NCBI RefSeq assembly: GCF_004211145.1
Contig: NZ_SEBS01000024.1
Location: 1-64,000 of the forward strand
Reading direction: 5' to 3'
Length of the DNA: 64,000 bases
Source of the DNA: Flavobacterium sp.
GTDB taxonomy: Bacteria > Bacteroidota > Bacteroidia > Flavobacteriales > Flavobacteriaceae
Part shown: piece after piece, positions 42,355 through 52,500 of the stretch
Numbering within the stretch: the stretch's first letter is position 1
Layout of the letters: each line of letters starts with the position of its first letter
Notes under the pieces: generated by a model
What the model saw: only the letters and a program-made list of their open reading frames with translations
Database searches by the model: none
What the model was told of the DNA's origin: nothing
Made by a program: the position numbers and the translations under genes

Positions 42355-44817
42355 ATGAACAGAAACGATCTCTTCAACATAGCGCAAAACTGGTTCACAG
42401 ATCAGAACTGGCAACCATTCCCATTCCAAAAAGACACCTGGACCGCATTCCTGCAAGGCAAACACGGCCTGTTGAACGCGCCCACGGGAAGTGGAAAAAC
42501 CTATGCGCTCTGGGTTCCCGTGATCTTGGATTATATGAAAAAAAATCCTGATTTGTCAAAACACAAGCCCGGTTTGAAAGCCATTTGGATCACGCCGTTG
42601 CGCGCGTTGTCGGTTGAAATAAAGCAAGCCGCCGAAAGACTCGTCGAAGGTTTAGGTGTTCCTTTCGAAGTCGCGATCCGATCGGGCGATACGTCGGCGG
42701 CCGAACGCGCCAAACAAGCACGAAAAATGCCCGATTTACTGATCACGACGCCCGAAAGTTTGCAGCTTTTATTGGCATCAAAAGATTATCCGACGACGTT
42801 TAAAAACTGTTCCGCGATCATCGTCGACGAATGGCACGAACTGCTCGGCACGAAACGCGGCGTGCAAATGGAACTCGGATTGTCACGGCTAAAAGCGGTC
42901 GCTCCGAATCTGCGCATCTGGGGAATTTCGGCCACGATCGGAAACCTCGAACAAGCGCGTCAGGTGTTGCTCGGTCCCGATTCGGAAGCACTTGAAAATT
43001 CGGTGTTGATCAAAGCCGTTTTGTACAAAAAAATAAACGTCGTTTCGATCATTCCGACGAAGATGGAAAGTTATCCATGGCGCGGTCATATGGGGTTTCA
43101 CCTGATCGACGACGTCGCGCGTATCATCAAGGAAAGCCGCACGACTTTGGTTTTCACGAACGTACGATCGGCATGCGAACTTTGGTACCAACGACTACTC
43201 GACCGTTATCCCGAATTCGCAGGAGAAATCGCGATGCACCACGGAAGCATCGACCGTGACGTGAGAATTTGGGTCGAGAATGCGATCCGCGACGAACAAT
43301 TGAAAGCAGTCGTCTGTACGTCGAGTCTCGATTTGGGCGTCGACTTCGCGCCCGTCGAAACCATCATCCAGATCGGCGGACCGAAAGGCGTCGCGCGCTT
43401 CATGCAACGTGCCGGACGATCGAATCACCGGCCCGGAAAGGAAAGTTTGATTTACTTCTTGGCGACGCACGCGATCGAACTCGTCGAAGCGTCGGCGTTG
43501 AAAAAAGCGGTCGAGAATGGTGTCGTCGAAGATCGTATCCCGTATTTGAACTCGTGGGACGTGCTCGTGCAATATTTGAATACGCTCGCGATTTCGGACG
43601 GATTTTTCCCCGACGAGATTTTCGCCGAAGTCAAATCGACGTTCTGCTACCAAGCTATGTCGCGCGAGGATTTTCAATGGATCCTGAATTTCATCGTCCA
43701 CGGAAGCCAGTCGCTGCAAGCCTACGACGAATATAAAAAAGTAGAAATCCAGGAAAACGGGTTGTACAAAATCACGAAACGCTCGATCGCGACCCAACAT
43801 CGGATGTCGATCGGAACCATCGTGAGCGACGCCGTCATGCAGGTCAAATTCATGAGCGGCGGTTTCATCGGATCGATCGAAGAATGGTTCATCTCAAAAT
43901 TAAAACCCGGCGACGTTTTCCAATTCGCGGGCAAACAACTCGAGTTGTATCGCGTCAAAAATATGCAGGTATTGGTTCGGAAAGCGACGCGGAAACCCAC
44001 GAGATTCGCTTCGTGGATGGGCGGACGTTTGGCGTTGTCGGCACAAATGAGCGAATTGCTGCGTCAGGAATTATATGCCGCGAACCACGAAAAAATGTCG
44101 CCAGAACTCAAGGCGATGGCGCCCGTTTTCAAACGCCAAAGACGCGAATCGATCGTGCCCGACGCAAATGAATTTTTGATTGAAACCTTCAAGACGCGCG
44201 AAGGTTTCCATGCGATTTTCTACCCGTTTGAGGGCCGTTTCGTGCACGAGGCCATGGCGTCGCTGCTCGCCTACCGCATCAGTCTGCTCGAGCCGATCAC
44301 TTTTTCATTGGCGTACAACGATTACGGTTTCGAGTTGTTGAGCGACAAGGAAATCGACATGCAATCGGTGATCGACAACAACCTTTTCACACCCGAATAC
44401 CTGCACCAGGATTTGCAGACGAGTTTGAATTCGACCGAAATGGCGAGACGTAAATTCCGCGACATCGCCGTGATCGCAGGAATGGTTTTCACAGGTTATC
44501 CGGGCAAGATCGTCAAGGCCAAACACTTGCAAAGTTCCACGCAACTTTTGTTCGAAGTATTTCGCGATTACGAACCCGATAACTTACTTTTGCAGCAAGC
44601 ATATCGCGAAACGTTCGAGCACCAACTCGAGGAAGGCCGATTGATACAGGCGATGGAACGCATAAACGCACAGGAAATCGTATGGAAAATCTGCGAAAAA
44701 CCAACGCCGTTCAGCTTTCCGATCATCACCGACCGACTGCGCGAAAAACTCTCGAGCGAGACGCTGGCCGACCGCATCGCGAAAATGACGGCCTCTTACA
44801 TGAAAGGGATAGAATGA
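42355..44817 (+). CDS. ligase-associated DEXH-box helicase (Lhr-core type)
   Basis: An 820-residue superfamily 2 helicase. Motif I is APTGSGKT (42-49, K48), motif II is DEWH (about 159), motif III SATIGN (about 196), and motif VI is QRAGRSNHRPG (about 355-366). A winged-helix region and the Lhr-core C-terminal domain follow. Related proteins translocate along single-stranded DNA and are induced by DNA damage in some bacteria. It is the third cassette gene; its stop overlaps the phosphoesterase start (ATGA), so these two are coupled. Confidence 0.92.
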   Translation: MNRNDLFNIAQNWFTDQNWQPFPFQKDTWTAFLQGKHGLLNAPTGSGKTYALWVPVILDYMKKNPDLSKHKPGLKAIWITPLRALSVEIKQAAERLVEGLGVPFEVAIRSGDTSAAERAKQARKMPDLLITTPESLQLLLASKDYPTTFKNCSAIIVDEWHELLGTKRGVQMELGLSRLKAVAPNLRIWGISATIGNLEQARQVLLGPDSEALENSVLIKAVLYKKINVVSIIPTKMESYPWRGHMGFHLIDDVARIIKESRTTLVFTNVRSACELWYQRLLDRYPEFAGEIAMHHGSIDRDVRIWVENAIRDEQLKAVVCTSSLDLGVDFAPVETIIQIGGPKGVARFMQRAGRSNHRPGKESLIYFLATHAIELVEASALKKAVENGVVEDRIPYLNSWDVLVQYLNTLAISDGFFPDEIFAEVKSTFCYQAMSREDFQWILNFIVHGSQSLQAYDEYKKVEIQENGLYKITKRSIATQHRMSIGTIVSDAVMQVKFMSGGFIGSIEEWFISKLKPGDVFQFAGKQLELYRVKNMQVLVRKATRKPTRFASWMGGRLALSAQMSELLRQELYAANHEKMSPELKAMAPVFKRQRRESIVPDANEFLIETFKTREGFHAIFYPFEGRFVHEAMASLLAYRISLLEPITFSLAYNDYGFELLSDKEIDMQSVIDNNLFTPEYLHQDLQTSLNSTEMARRKFRDIAVIAGMVFTGYPGKIVKAKHLQSSTQLLFEVFRDYEPDNLLLQQAYRETFEHQLEEGRLIQAMERINAQEIVWKICEKPTPFSFPIITDRLREKLSSETLADRIAKMTASYMKGIE

Positions 44818-45467
44818 CTTTAGAGATTAAGATTCACGACAATACGTTTGTTTTGCATTGTTCGGGCGCGGTTTTTTGGAAGGACCGAAGTATGCTGTTG
44901 ATTTCAGACGTGCATTTGGGTAAGATTTCCCACTTCCGAAGACATGGCATCGCGCTTCCCAAACAAGCCTTTTCAGGTAATTTTGACCGATTGACGAAAA
45001 TCGCCGACTTTTTCAACGCCCAAGTCATCTGCTTTCTGGGCGATCTTTTCCACAGCAAGATCAACAAGGAATGGGATATTTTCGCCGATTGGATCAACGC
45101 GCGAAGTGAGAAATTCGTACTCGTTATCGGAAACCATGACATTTTGAAACCTGAGAAATACGAATCGGTCGGCATGGCGATCGCCTCGGAACTCAAAGTC
45201 GCGGAATTTTTGTTCACGCACGAACCTGAAGAACGCGACGGTTACTTTACGTTTTGCGGACACATTCATCCGGGCGTGCATTTGAGAGGAAAAGGAAGGC
45301 AGTCGATGGATTTGCCTTGTTTTTTTCGGACGAAGAACCAGATGATTTTGCCGGCTTTCGGGGAATTTACGGGGAAGTATATTTTGGAACCGAGTGAGGA
45401 TGATTTGATTTATGTGATTGCGGATAATCAGGTGATGCGGGTTAATTTAAGGGCACGGAAAATTTGA
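44814..45467 (+). CDS. ligase-associated metallophosphoesterase (PdeM-like)
   Basis: A 217-residue calcineurin-like phosphoesterase, last gene of the cassette. Metal ligands appear in ISDVHLGK (about 29-36), GDLFHS (about 75), GNHD (about 107) and CGHIHPG (about 152). The start was placed at 44814 because it gives MTLEIKIHDNTFV and an ATGA overlap with the helicase stop; the longer ORF starts inside the helicase gene. The last 60 or so bases of the gene are repeated downstream three more times, fused to an intergenic repeat. Confidence 0.9.
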   Translation: MTLEIKIHDNTFVLHCSGAVFWKDRSMLLISDVHLGKISHFRRHGIALPKQAFSGNFDRLTKIADFFNAQVICFLGDLFHSKINKEWDIFADWINARSEKFVLVIGNHDILKPEKYESVGMAIASELKVAEFLFTHEPEERDGYFTFCGHIHPGVHLRGKGRQSMDLPCFFRTKNQMILPAFGEFTGKYILEPSEDDLIYVIADNQVMRVNLRARKI

Positions 45468-45840
45468 TTGTTTTTTGCCACGAAAATGTAAAGGCACGAA
45501 GGTTAAAAGCTTTTACTTTGATTTATGCGATTGCGATGATCAGGTTATGCGGACTAATTAGGGCACGGAAATTTGATTGTTTTTGGCCACAAAGGCACGA
45601 AGACACGAAGGTTAAATGTTTTTACTTTGATTTACGTGATTGCGATGATCAGGTTATGCGGACTGAGCACGGAAAATTTGATTGTTTTGGGCCACGAAGG
45701 CACGAAGACACGAAGGTTAAAAGCTTTTACTTTGATTTATGTGATTGCGATGATCAGGTTGTGCGGACTAATTAGGGCACGGAAAATTTGATTGTTTTGG
45801 GCCATAAAGGCACGAAGACACGAAGGTTAAAAGCTTTTAC
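45404..45840. repeat. four tandem units of 105-113 bp, the first spanning the 3' end of the phosphoesterase gene
   Basis: Units are 45404-45516, 45517-45625, 45626-45730 and 45731-45840. Each opens with tttgatttatgtgattgcg, continues through gatcaggttatgcggactaa and gggcacggaaaatttgattg, then a ggcacgaagacacgaagg block and ends in gcttttac. Unit 1 is the real end of the gene (DLIYVIADNQVMRVNLRARK); units 2-4 are non-coding copies. 45841-45952 continues with a partial unit and an inverted tcttcgtgtcttcg block. ORFs across the units are copies of one shadow frame. Confidence 0.88.
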
Positions 45841-45952
45841 CTGATTTACGGCTTGCAATACTATCGGATTTCTTTCTTCGTGTCTTCGAGCCTTCGTGGC
45901 AAAAGAAAAAATAAAATAAACTAACTTCGTGTCTTCACTGCAACTAAAAAAA

Positions 45953-46732
45953 ATGCAACTACGAACCATAAACGTCACACGCTACATTCTCCCACTACGC
46001 GAAGGCGGCTCCTTGCCAGCGCTGGCCGAAGGAAACGACGACTTTAAATACGTCCTCAAATTCCGAGGCGCCGGACACGGTGTGAAAGCCCTGATCGCCG
46101 AACTCATCGGTGGCGAAGTCGCGCGCGCACTCAATTTACGAACACCCGAACTCGTATTCGCGAACCTCGACGAAGCGTTCGGACAAAGCGAAGCCGATGA
46201 GGAAATCCAGGATTTGCTGAAATTCTCACAAGGATTGAACTTGGCGATGCATTACCTCTCGGGCGCGATCACGTTCGATCCCGTCGTGACCGAAGTCGAT
46301 GCGAAATTATCCTCCCAAATCGTCTGGCTCGACGCATTTCTGACCAACGTCGACCGCACGTTCCGAAACACGAACATGTTGATCTGGCACAAAGAATTGT
46401 GGTTAATCGATCACGGCGCGTCCTTGTATTTCCATCACGCGTTCACCGATCCGATCGGGCATGCTAAAGTGGCATTCGCGATGATAAAAGATCACGTCCT
46501 GATAAAAAACGCGTCGGAACTCGAAACCGTGGACGCCGAATTCAAAGCGATTTTGACCGACGAACTGCTATCTGAAATTGTCGGTTTGATTCCCGACGAT
46601 TGGTTGCATTGGGAAGAATCGGAACTCAAACCGAATGAAATCCGCGCGATCTACCTCGAATTTTTAAAAGTCCGACGCGACAATTCCTCCATTTTCATCA
46701 AACAGGCCAACGATGCAAGAGCAGCTTTATGA
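45953..46732 (+). CDS. HipA-like kinase family protein (HipA_2 type)
   Basis: A 259-residue protein resembling the short HipA-like kinase family. The conserved motifs are YVLKFRGAGHGVKALIAELI (about 32-51), the catalytic-loop-like NVDRTFRNTNMLIW (about 132-145) and the metal-binding LIDHGASLYF (about 150-159). The start was set at 45953 because upstream residues derive from the repeat. HipA itself phosphorylates glutamyl-tRNA synthetase; the target of this short family is not known. No HipB-like antitoxin is next to it. It overlaps the DUF3037 gene by 20 bases, a conserved pairing as far as I recall. Confidence 0.8.
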   Translation: MQLRTINVTRYILPLREGGSLPALAEGNDDFKYVLKFRGAGHGVKALIAELIGGEVARALNLRTPELVFANLDEAFGQSEADEEIQDLLKFSQGLNLAMHYLSGAITFDPVVTEVDAKLSSQIVWLDAFLTNVDRTFRNTNMLIWHKELWLIDHGASLYFHHAFTDPIGHAKVAFAMIKDHVLIKNASELETVDAEFKAILTDELLSEIVGLIPDDWLHWEESELKPNEIRAIYLEFLKVRRDNSSIFIKQANDARAAL

Positions 46733-47093
46733 ATTTGCGGTGATCCGCGTCGTGCCCAAAATCGAACGCGAGGAATTCCTGAACGCGGGCGTAATCTTAT
46801 TCTGCAAACGACACAAATTCCTCAAGGCGATCTGTGCGCTCGACGAATCGAAATTGCGCGCATTCTGCAACGAAACCGATTCGGAACAAGTCATGGCGAA
46901 TTTGAAATCGCTTGAAAAGATAGCTGTGGGCGCGAGAGATTCGGGACCGATCGGACAAATGGAAACCGCCGAACGTTTCCGCTGGCTCACGGCAATCCGA
47001 AGTACTGTAATCCAAACGTCGCGTCCGCATCCGGGCTTTACGTCAGACCCTCAACTGACGCTTCAACGCCTGTTGTCGGAACTGGTTTTATAA
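46713..47093 (+). CDS. DUF3037 family protein
   Basis: A 126-residue soluble protein with the family opening LYEFAVIRVVPKIEREEFLN and GVILFC, then AERFRWLTAIRSTVIQTSRP near the end. Function unknown. The 20-base overlap with the HipA-like gene suggests the two act together, possibly as a regulator and its kinase. Confidence 0.85.
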   Translation: MQEQLYEFAVIRVVPKIEREEFLNAGVILFCKRHKFLKAICALDESKLRAFCNETDSEQVMANLKSLEKIAVGARDSGPIGQMETAERFRWLTAIRSTVIQTSRPHPGFTSDPQLTLQRLLSELVL

Positions 47094-47127
47094 CTTTTCT
47101 TTAAGAAAAACGACTTTTGTAAAAAGT

Positions 47128-47135
47128 TATATTTG
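47128..47135 (+). promoter_or_regulatory. -7 box upstream of the 47165 kinase gene
   Basis: TATATTTG, 29 bases before the ATG, an exact TAnnTTTG match. Confidence 0.55.
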
Positions 47136-47164
47136 TTTAAAACCCCGTTTCACTCAATAAACGA

Positions 47165-48631
47165 ATGACCAAGATCGATCGCTCCGAAAGGAAAGATATA
47201 GACGACCATTTCAGGATGATTGCCGACACGGCGCCCGTGTTGATATGGATGTCGAATGCCCGGAAACAATGCGAGTTCGTCAACAAAGGCTGGCTCGATT
47301 TTACGGGCGAGACGCTCGAGAAAATACTGGGCGACGGCTGGATCCATTGCATTCACCCCGACGATGTCGCTCGCGTAGCGGCAAACTACGATGCGAATTT
47401 TGAGAAGCAGATTGGTTTCGAACAGGAAATGCGATTGAAGCGTCACGATGGCGAATACCGCTGGATGCTCGACAAAGGCGTATCGCGTTTTGATACCGAT
47501 GGAACTTTCATCGGCTACATCGGCAGCGTGACCGACATCCACGACACCAAACTTTTGAACGACATCTTAGAAGAAAAAGTCCACGCGAGAACGTCTGAAA
47601 TCCTTCGTCAGGCGCAGGAATTAAAGGACAATAGGGATTTTTCGGATACGGTTTTCAACGCCTCGGTCGACGTCATGCTCGTGTACGGAAAAGACTTGGA
47701 ATTCCTGGCCGTGAATGATGCGGCCAAACGCATGTACGGTTTGAAGGACGAAGTTATCGGCAGGAAATTGACCGACGTTTATCCACAATCAAAAGGAACT
47801 TCAGGTTACGAAGATCTATTGCGCGCCTTGAAGGGCGAAACGATCCATAATCCGGTCTATAAATCGGTGATCAAAAACATTTACTACGAGGATTTCATGA
47901 TTCCGCTAAAGAAGGACGACGAAATCTACGCCGTGCTCGTGATCGCTCGCGACATTACCGAACGCATCAATTCGGAACTCGAGCTCAAGCAGCTCAACGA
48001 CAGGCTCGTTTCCCAAAACCACGAATTGCAGTCGACGAACGAGGATTTGGAATCCTTCAATTATATCGCATCCCACGATCTGCAGGAACCGTTGCGCAAG
48101 GTCAACATGTTCGCGGGACGGATTTTGGATGTCGACGGATCGAAACTTTCGGCCCAATCGTCGGAGTATTTCGAACGCATGACGTCGGCCATCAACCGCA
48201 TGCAGAAACTTATCCAATCATTGCTCGAGTATTCAAGTACGAATGCCGAAAATGTCAAATTCGTCAAAACGAACCTCAATAAAATCATCAAGGAAGTCAA
48301 GACGAGTCTTGAAGAAGTGATTTCGGGCAAAAATGCGACCGTATTTTCAGATGAATTGCCGTCGATTTCAGTTATTCCGATACAATTCCAGCAATTGCTG
48401 CACAACTTGATTTCGAATGCGCTCAAATACAGCAAACCCGATAGAGCGCCGATCGTAAAAATAAGTGCCGAAATCGTAGCGGTTGAGGAACGGGCGAACA
48501 AGGAATTCTGGAAAATTTCAGTTTCCGACAACGGAATCGGCTTCGATCCCGTTTACAAGCAAAAGATATTCGAACTTTTCCAGCGCTTGCACGGAAAGCA
48601 GGAATACGAGGGAACCGGCATTGGACGATGA
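47165..48631 (+). CDS. PAS-PAS histidine kinase, truncated in its ATPase domain
   Basis: A 488-residue cytoplasmic kinase: PAS (about 15-130), PAS (about 155-270), coiled coil, HisKA with phospho-His in YIASHDLQEPLRK (about 300) and HATPase (about 400-488) with N box NLISNALKY and G1 SDNGIGFD. The reading frame stops at EGTGIGR, right at the G2 box where related kinases (including the one at 57158) continue with about 38 more residues to complete the ATP lid and last strand. The stop falls exactly where response-regulator sequence begins in another frame. The truncation likely abolishes or changes kinase activity. Confidence 0.85.
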   Translation: MTKIDRSERKDIDDHFRMIADTAPVLIWMSNARKQCEFVNKGWLDFTGETLEKILGDGWIHCIHPDDVARVAANYDANFEKQIGFEQEMRLKRHDGEYRWMLDKGVSRFDTDGTFIGYIGSVTDIHDTKLLNDILEEKVHARTSEILRQAQELKDNRDFSDTVFNASVDVMLVYGKDLEFLAVNDAAKRMYGLKDEVIGRKLTDVYPQSKGTSGYEDLLRALKGETIHNPVYKSVIKNIYYEDFMIPLKKDDEIYAVLVIARDITERINSELELKQLNDRLVSQNHELQSTNEDLESFNYIASHDLQEPLRKVNMFAGRILDVDGSKLSAQSSEYFERMTSAINRMQKLIQSLLEYSSTNAENVKFVKTNLNKIIKEVKTSLEEVISGKNATVFSDELPSISVIPIQFQQLLHNLISNALKYSKPDRAPIVKISAEIVAVEERANKEFWKISVSDNGIGFDPVYKQKIFELFQRLHGKQEYEGTGIGR

Positions 48632-49037
48632 CCAGGATGACAGAAGCATTTTCAATGACGCGCTAAGCGAACTTAAGATGGAAACCAGCCTTACGATGCT
48701 CGAAGACGGGCGCGATTTGGTAGGTTATCTCGAAGATCCAAAAAACAAACGCCCTGATATTCTTTTCCTGGATTTGAATATGCCGTACAAATCGGGCGTG
48801 GAATGTTTGAAGGAAATCCGGGCGATTCAAAAGTTCAAGGATTTGTCGGTGGCGATCTACTCGACTTCGAATTCTGAAAAGGATATGGAAGACACGTTCA
48901 TCAATGGCGCGAACATTTATATTCGCAAACCGAACGATTTCACGCAACTCAAGAAAGTGTTGACGGAAGTGCTCAGCATCAACTGGCAGTTCCATACCTC
49001 GGCGCTGAACAAAGAGACGTTCCTGCTTAATATCTAG
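48621..49037 (+). pseudogene. response regulator lacking its start, fused by deletion to the kinase gene
   Basis: From a TTG at 48621 the frame reads L-DDDQDDRSIFNDALSELK and continues as a receiver domain with phospho-acceptor Asp in DILFLDLNMP and Lys in YIRKPN; 138 residues. Receivers of this type normally begin with about eight further residues (a Met and the first strand) before the acidic cluster; here those are missing, and upstream sequence in this frame is out-of-frame kinase coding. It may still be made from the TTG by coupling to the kinase stop, or may be dead. Confidence 0.75.
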
Positions 49038-49588
49038 TAAGATTTAAAATATTTTCGGCCGCGAATTCGCGAATGTGACTGCATTTGTGAATTCGCGGCT
49101 AACTATTTTATATTCGTGGCACATTTTTGCTACGGATACACGGATTTTCAGGGATTACATTTGAAATACCTGAATCGATAATCATAGGAACCTATTTCTA
49201 TTCACAATGCTTTCGCCGCAGATTCGCGAATTTCAAACCGCATTCGTGAATTCGTGGCTCACGTATTGATGATTTCAAAACAATCCGTGAAAATCCGTGT
49301 ATCCGTGGCGAAAAATGGCAATGCGCATACAAATCCGGTGTTAGCGCGGATCCAAATTTCAATACTTTCAAATCGGACAAATCCGTATAAGTCCGCATAT
49401 CCAAAGCAAAATCCATGTAAATATCCGCAGCAAAGTTTCAAATGGTAATTATACAAAATCTGCGATACACTCTATAATTCGCAAAACGTCAAAAAATTCC
49501 ACTTTTGTAAGCAAATTCATTTTAAAATTTTCTAATCTCCGATTGGAAAACCACGCGGTTGGCTTACCTTTAAAAAAAGCAGCGGGAG
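49038..49588. repeat. intergenic region built of palindromic repeat fragments
   Basis: 49060-49101 holds the hairpin ccgcgaattcgcg ... gaattcgcgg. tttttgctacggatacacgg (from 49124, running on to 49155) recurs inverted at 49283-49315 with three mismatches in 31. Between them lies a second gattcgcga/tcgtgaattcg pair (49211-49258). The remainder (49316-49588) is non-coding with no clear terminator; a possible promoter for tamB (acttttgtaag near 49502) is weak. Confidence 0.7.
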
Positions 49589-52500
49589 TTGAACAAATAT
49601 GTACGCAAAAGCCTCAAAATATCAGCCTGGACGGTGGGAATCGTCATCGGGCTTTTTTTGCTTATCGTACTTTTAATCCAGGTTCCGGCGGTTCAGAACT
49701 ACATAAAAGACAAAGCGGTAACGTATCTCGAAGGTAAGATCAAAACACCTGTCCGAATCGATCGCATCGAAATCGGACTGCCCAAAAAAGTCATCGTCGA
49801 AGGCGTTTTCCTGCGCGACCAGAAAGGCGACACGTTGATTTTGGCCGAAAAAATCGCTGTCGACATCGACCTGTTCAAACTCATGAGCAACACGGTCGAG
49901 ATCAACTCCATCGACCTCAAAGGAATCAACGCGAACGTCACGCGCAGCCGCGATTCCATTTTCAATTTCGATTATATCTTGAAAGCGTTCGATTCGGGCG
50001 AACCCAAGGATCCGAATGCCAAACCGATGAAATTCTCGATCAAAAAAGTAAACCTCGACCGCATAAAAGTCAGGTTCGACGACGCGATCACCAAAAACGA
50101 TTTGACCGTCGCACTCCATCATTTCGATACCAAAATCAAGAAATTCGACCTCGACAAATCCGATTTCGACGTGCCCAAAATCACGATGGACGGCTTGAAA
50201 CTGAGCTTGAAACAGGGCGAACTCATTCGCGAGATCGGGCAAAATACGGCTGAAGTCGCCGATTCCCTGGCTAAAAATCCATCGTTCAAAATCAAGCTCG
50301 GCGAAATAGATTTCAAACGCATCTCGATCGGTTACGACAACGCCGGAACGCGCTTAAACTCAGGTTTATCGCTGGACAAATTGCGAATGAAGTTTGACAA
50401 GACCGACATCCAGAAGCAGACGCTCGCGATCAGCGCAATGGAAATGAAAGGTTTGAAAGGCGGTTTTACGATAGGCAAAATCAAGCAAGTCAAGATGAAT
50501 CGCGAGATACAACTCGAATCGAAAGCCGCGAACACAGGCTGGAACGTAAAACTCGACCAGGCCGATATATCGGATGTGAACTTCAGGTTCGACGATGAAA
50601 ATTCGGCTCCCGTCGCGAAAGGCATCGACTACAAACACCTCGAACTTTCAAAATTCAAACTCAAGGCGACACAACTGAGCTATACGACGAGCGTGATTTC
50701 AGGAAACGTGCGCGAATTCGCTATGCGCGACAAAAGCGGCGTCGAGATCGAGGAATTACGCACGGATTTCTTCTACGGCCAGACACGCGCGCACTTGAAA
50801 AACCTGTATCTCAAAACGCCTAATACTTTGGTGCGCGATCACGTCGTCGTAACGTATCCGTCGCTTGAATCGATCAAGGAAAATCCGGGCGAACTCGGCG
50901 TGAACGCGTCTTTCGACGACAGTCATTTGGCATTCTCAGATATTTTGCAATTCGTTCCGACGCTCGCTGACACGAATCCGTTCAAGGATAATCCCAACGC
51001 GATCGTGTTCCTCAACGGGTCGGTAAGCGGCAAATTGCGCGACCTTACGATCCCGAACATCGAGATCAGCGGCATCGGGAATACGCGTTTGGCGGCGAGC
51101 GGTCGCATCATCGGTCTGCCCGACGCGAAGAATGCATACTTCGACCTGAACATCCGCGAAGTCAACACGACCGCGAAAGACATAAACGGTTTCGTGCCGC
51201 CGGGAACGATTCCGAACAATATCCAATTACCCACAAACATTTTACTGTCGGGAACATTTAAGGGAAAAGCGAACAATCTGAATGCAAATTTGAACCTCAA
51301 AAGCAGTTTCGGCAATGCCAAAGTCAAAGCCACGTTTGACGCGCGAACCAAAAACCGGGAGAAATACAACGCCGACGTCGCGCTCGACAACTTCGATCTG
51401 GGCAAATTGCTGAAGAACGATTCCATCGGCAAGATCAGTTTGAAAACCAAAGTGATCGGAACAGGACTCGATCCGAAAACCGCCACCGCCAAACTCGACG
51501 GAAGATTGATCAAGGCCGATTTCAACGGTTACACGTACAAAAACCTCGATTTGAAAGGCGATATCAAAAATGGGAAATTCAACGCGACGGCCTCGATGGA
51601 CGATCCGAATTTGACGTTCGACATGGTTTCAAGCGGGAATTTCCGCGACAAATATCCGGCCGTGAAACTCGACCTGAACATCGACATGGCCGACCTCGAC
51701 AAACTCAATCTGCACGCGGGCCCGATGAAGCTCAAAGGAAAAGTCGTCGCCGACATGGATTCGACAAATCCCGACATGTTGAACGGAACCGTAAACGCCT
51801 ACCATTTCGTGATCGCGAACGAGAAGGAACAATTCCAACTCGATTCACTCACGGCGACCGCAGTCTCAACCGCCGATTCGACCAAACTCGCACTCAAATC
51901 GCAATTCCTGCGCGCCGAGATGAACGGGAAATACAAACTCACCAAAGTCGGGACGGCGCTGTCGAACACCATCGCCAAATATTATTCGACCAAGCCAAAA
52001 TCCGAAGCGCGCAAGGAAGACGTCGGCAATCAGGAATTCGAATTCTCGGCCGATGTGAACAACGATCCCGTCTTGCTCAAACTCGTTCCCGAACTCACGC
52101 GCCTCGAACCGATCCATATCGAAGGCGGCTACAAATCGTCGATCGACAGTCTGGCGGTAAAAGGAACGATCCCGCGTTTGGTGTACGCCGACAACACGAT
52201 TTCGGGCGGCGTGATCGATATCCATACCGAACAGGATTCGCTCGTCTACAACATCAACATCGACCAGATCGAGAACAAGCAGTTCCAGCTGCCCGACACG
52301 AACCTGAACGGAACCGTGAAAGACAATGTCGTGACCTACACGTTGCGAGTGCGCGATTTGTCGGGGAAAGAACATTATCGGATCGCAGGCGACATGAAGG
52401 CCATCGAACAGATCACCCAGATCCATTTGAATCCCGACGGGCTCGTGCTCAACTACGACCCGTGGACGATCGCGACCGACAATAAGATTTCACTTGGAAG

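Noticed and set aside
45464..45791. Small proteins repeating FTLIYAIAMIRLCGL
   Set aside because: Shadow frames of the tandem duplication of the phosphoesterase 3' end and intergenic repeat.
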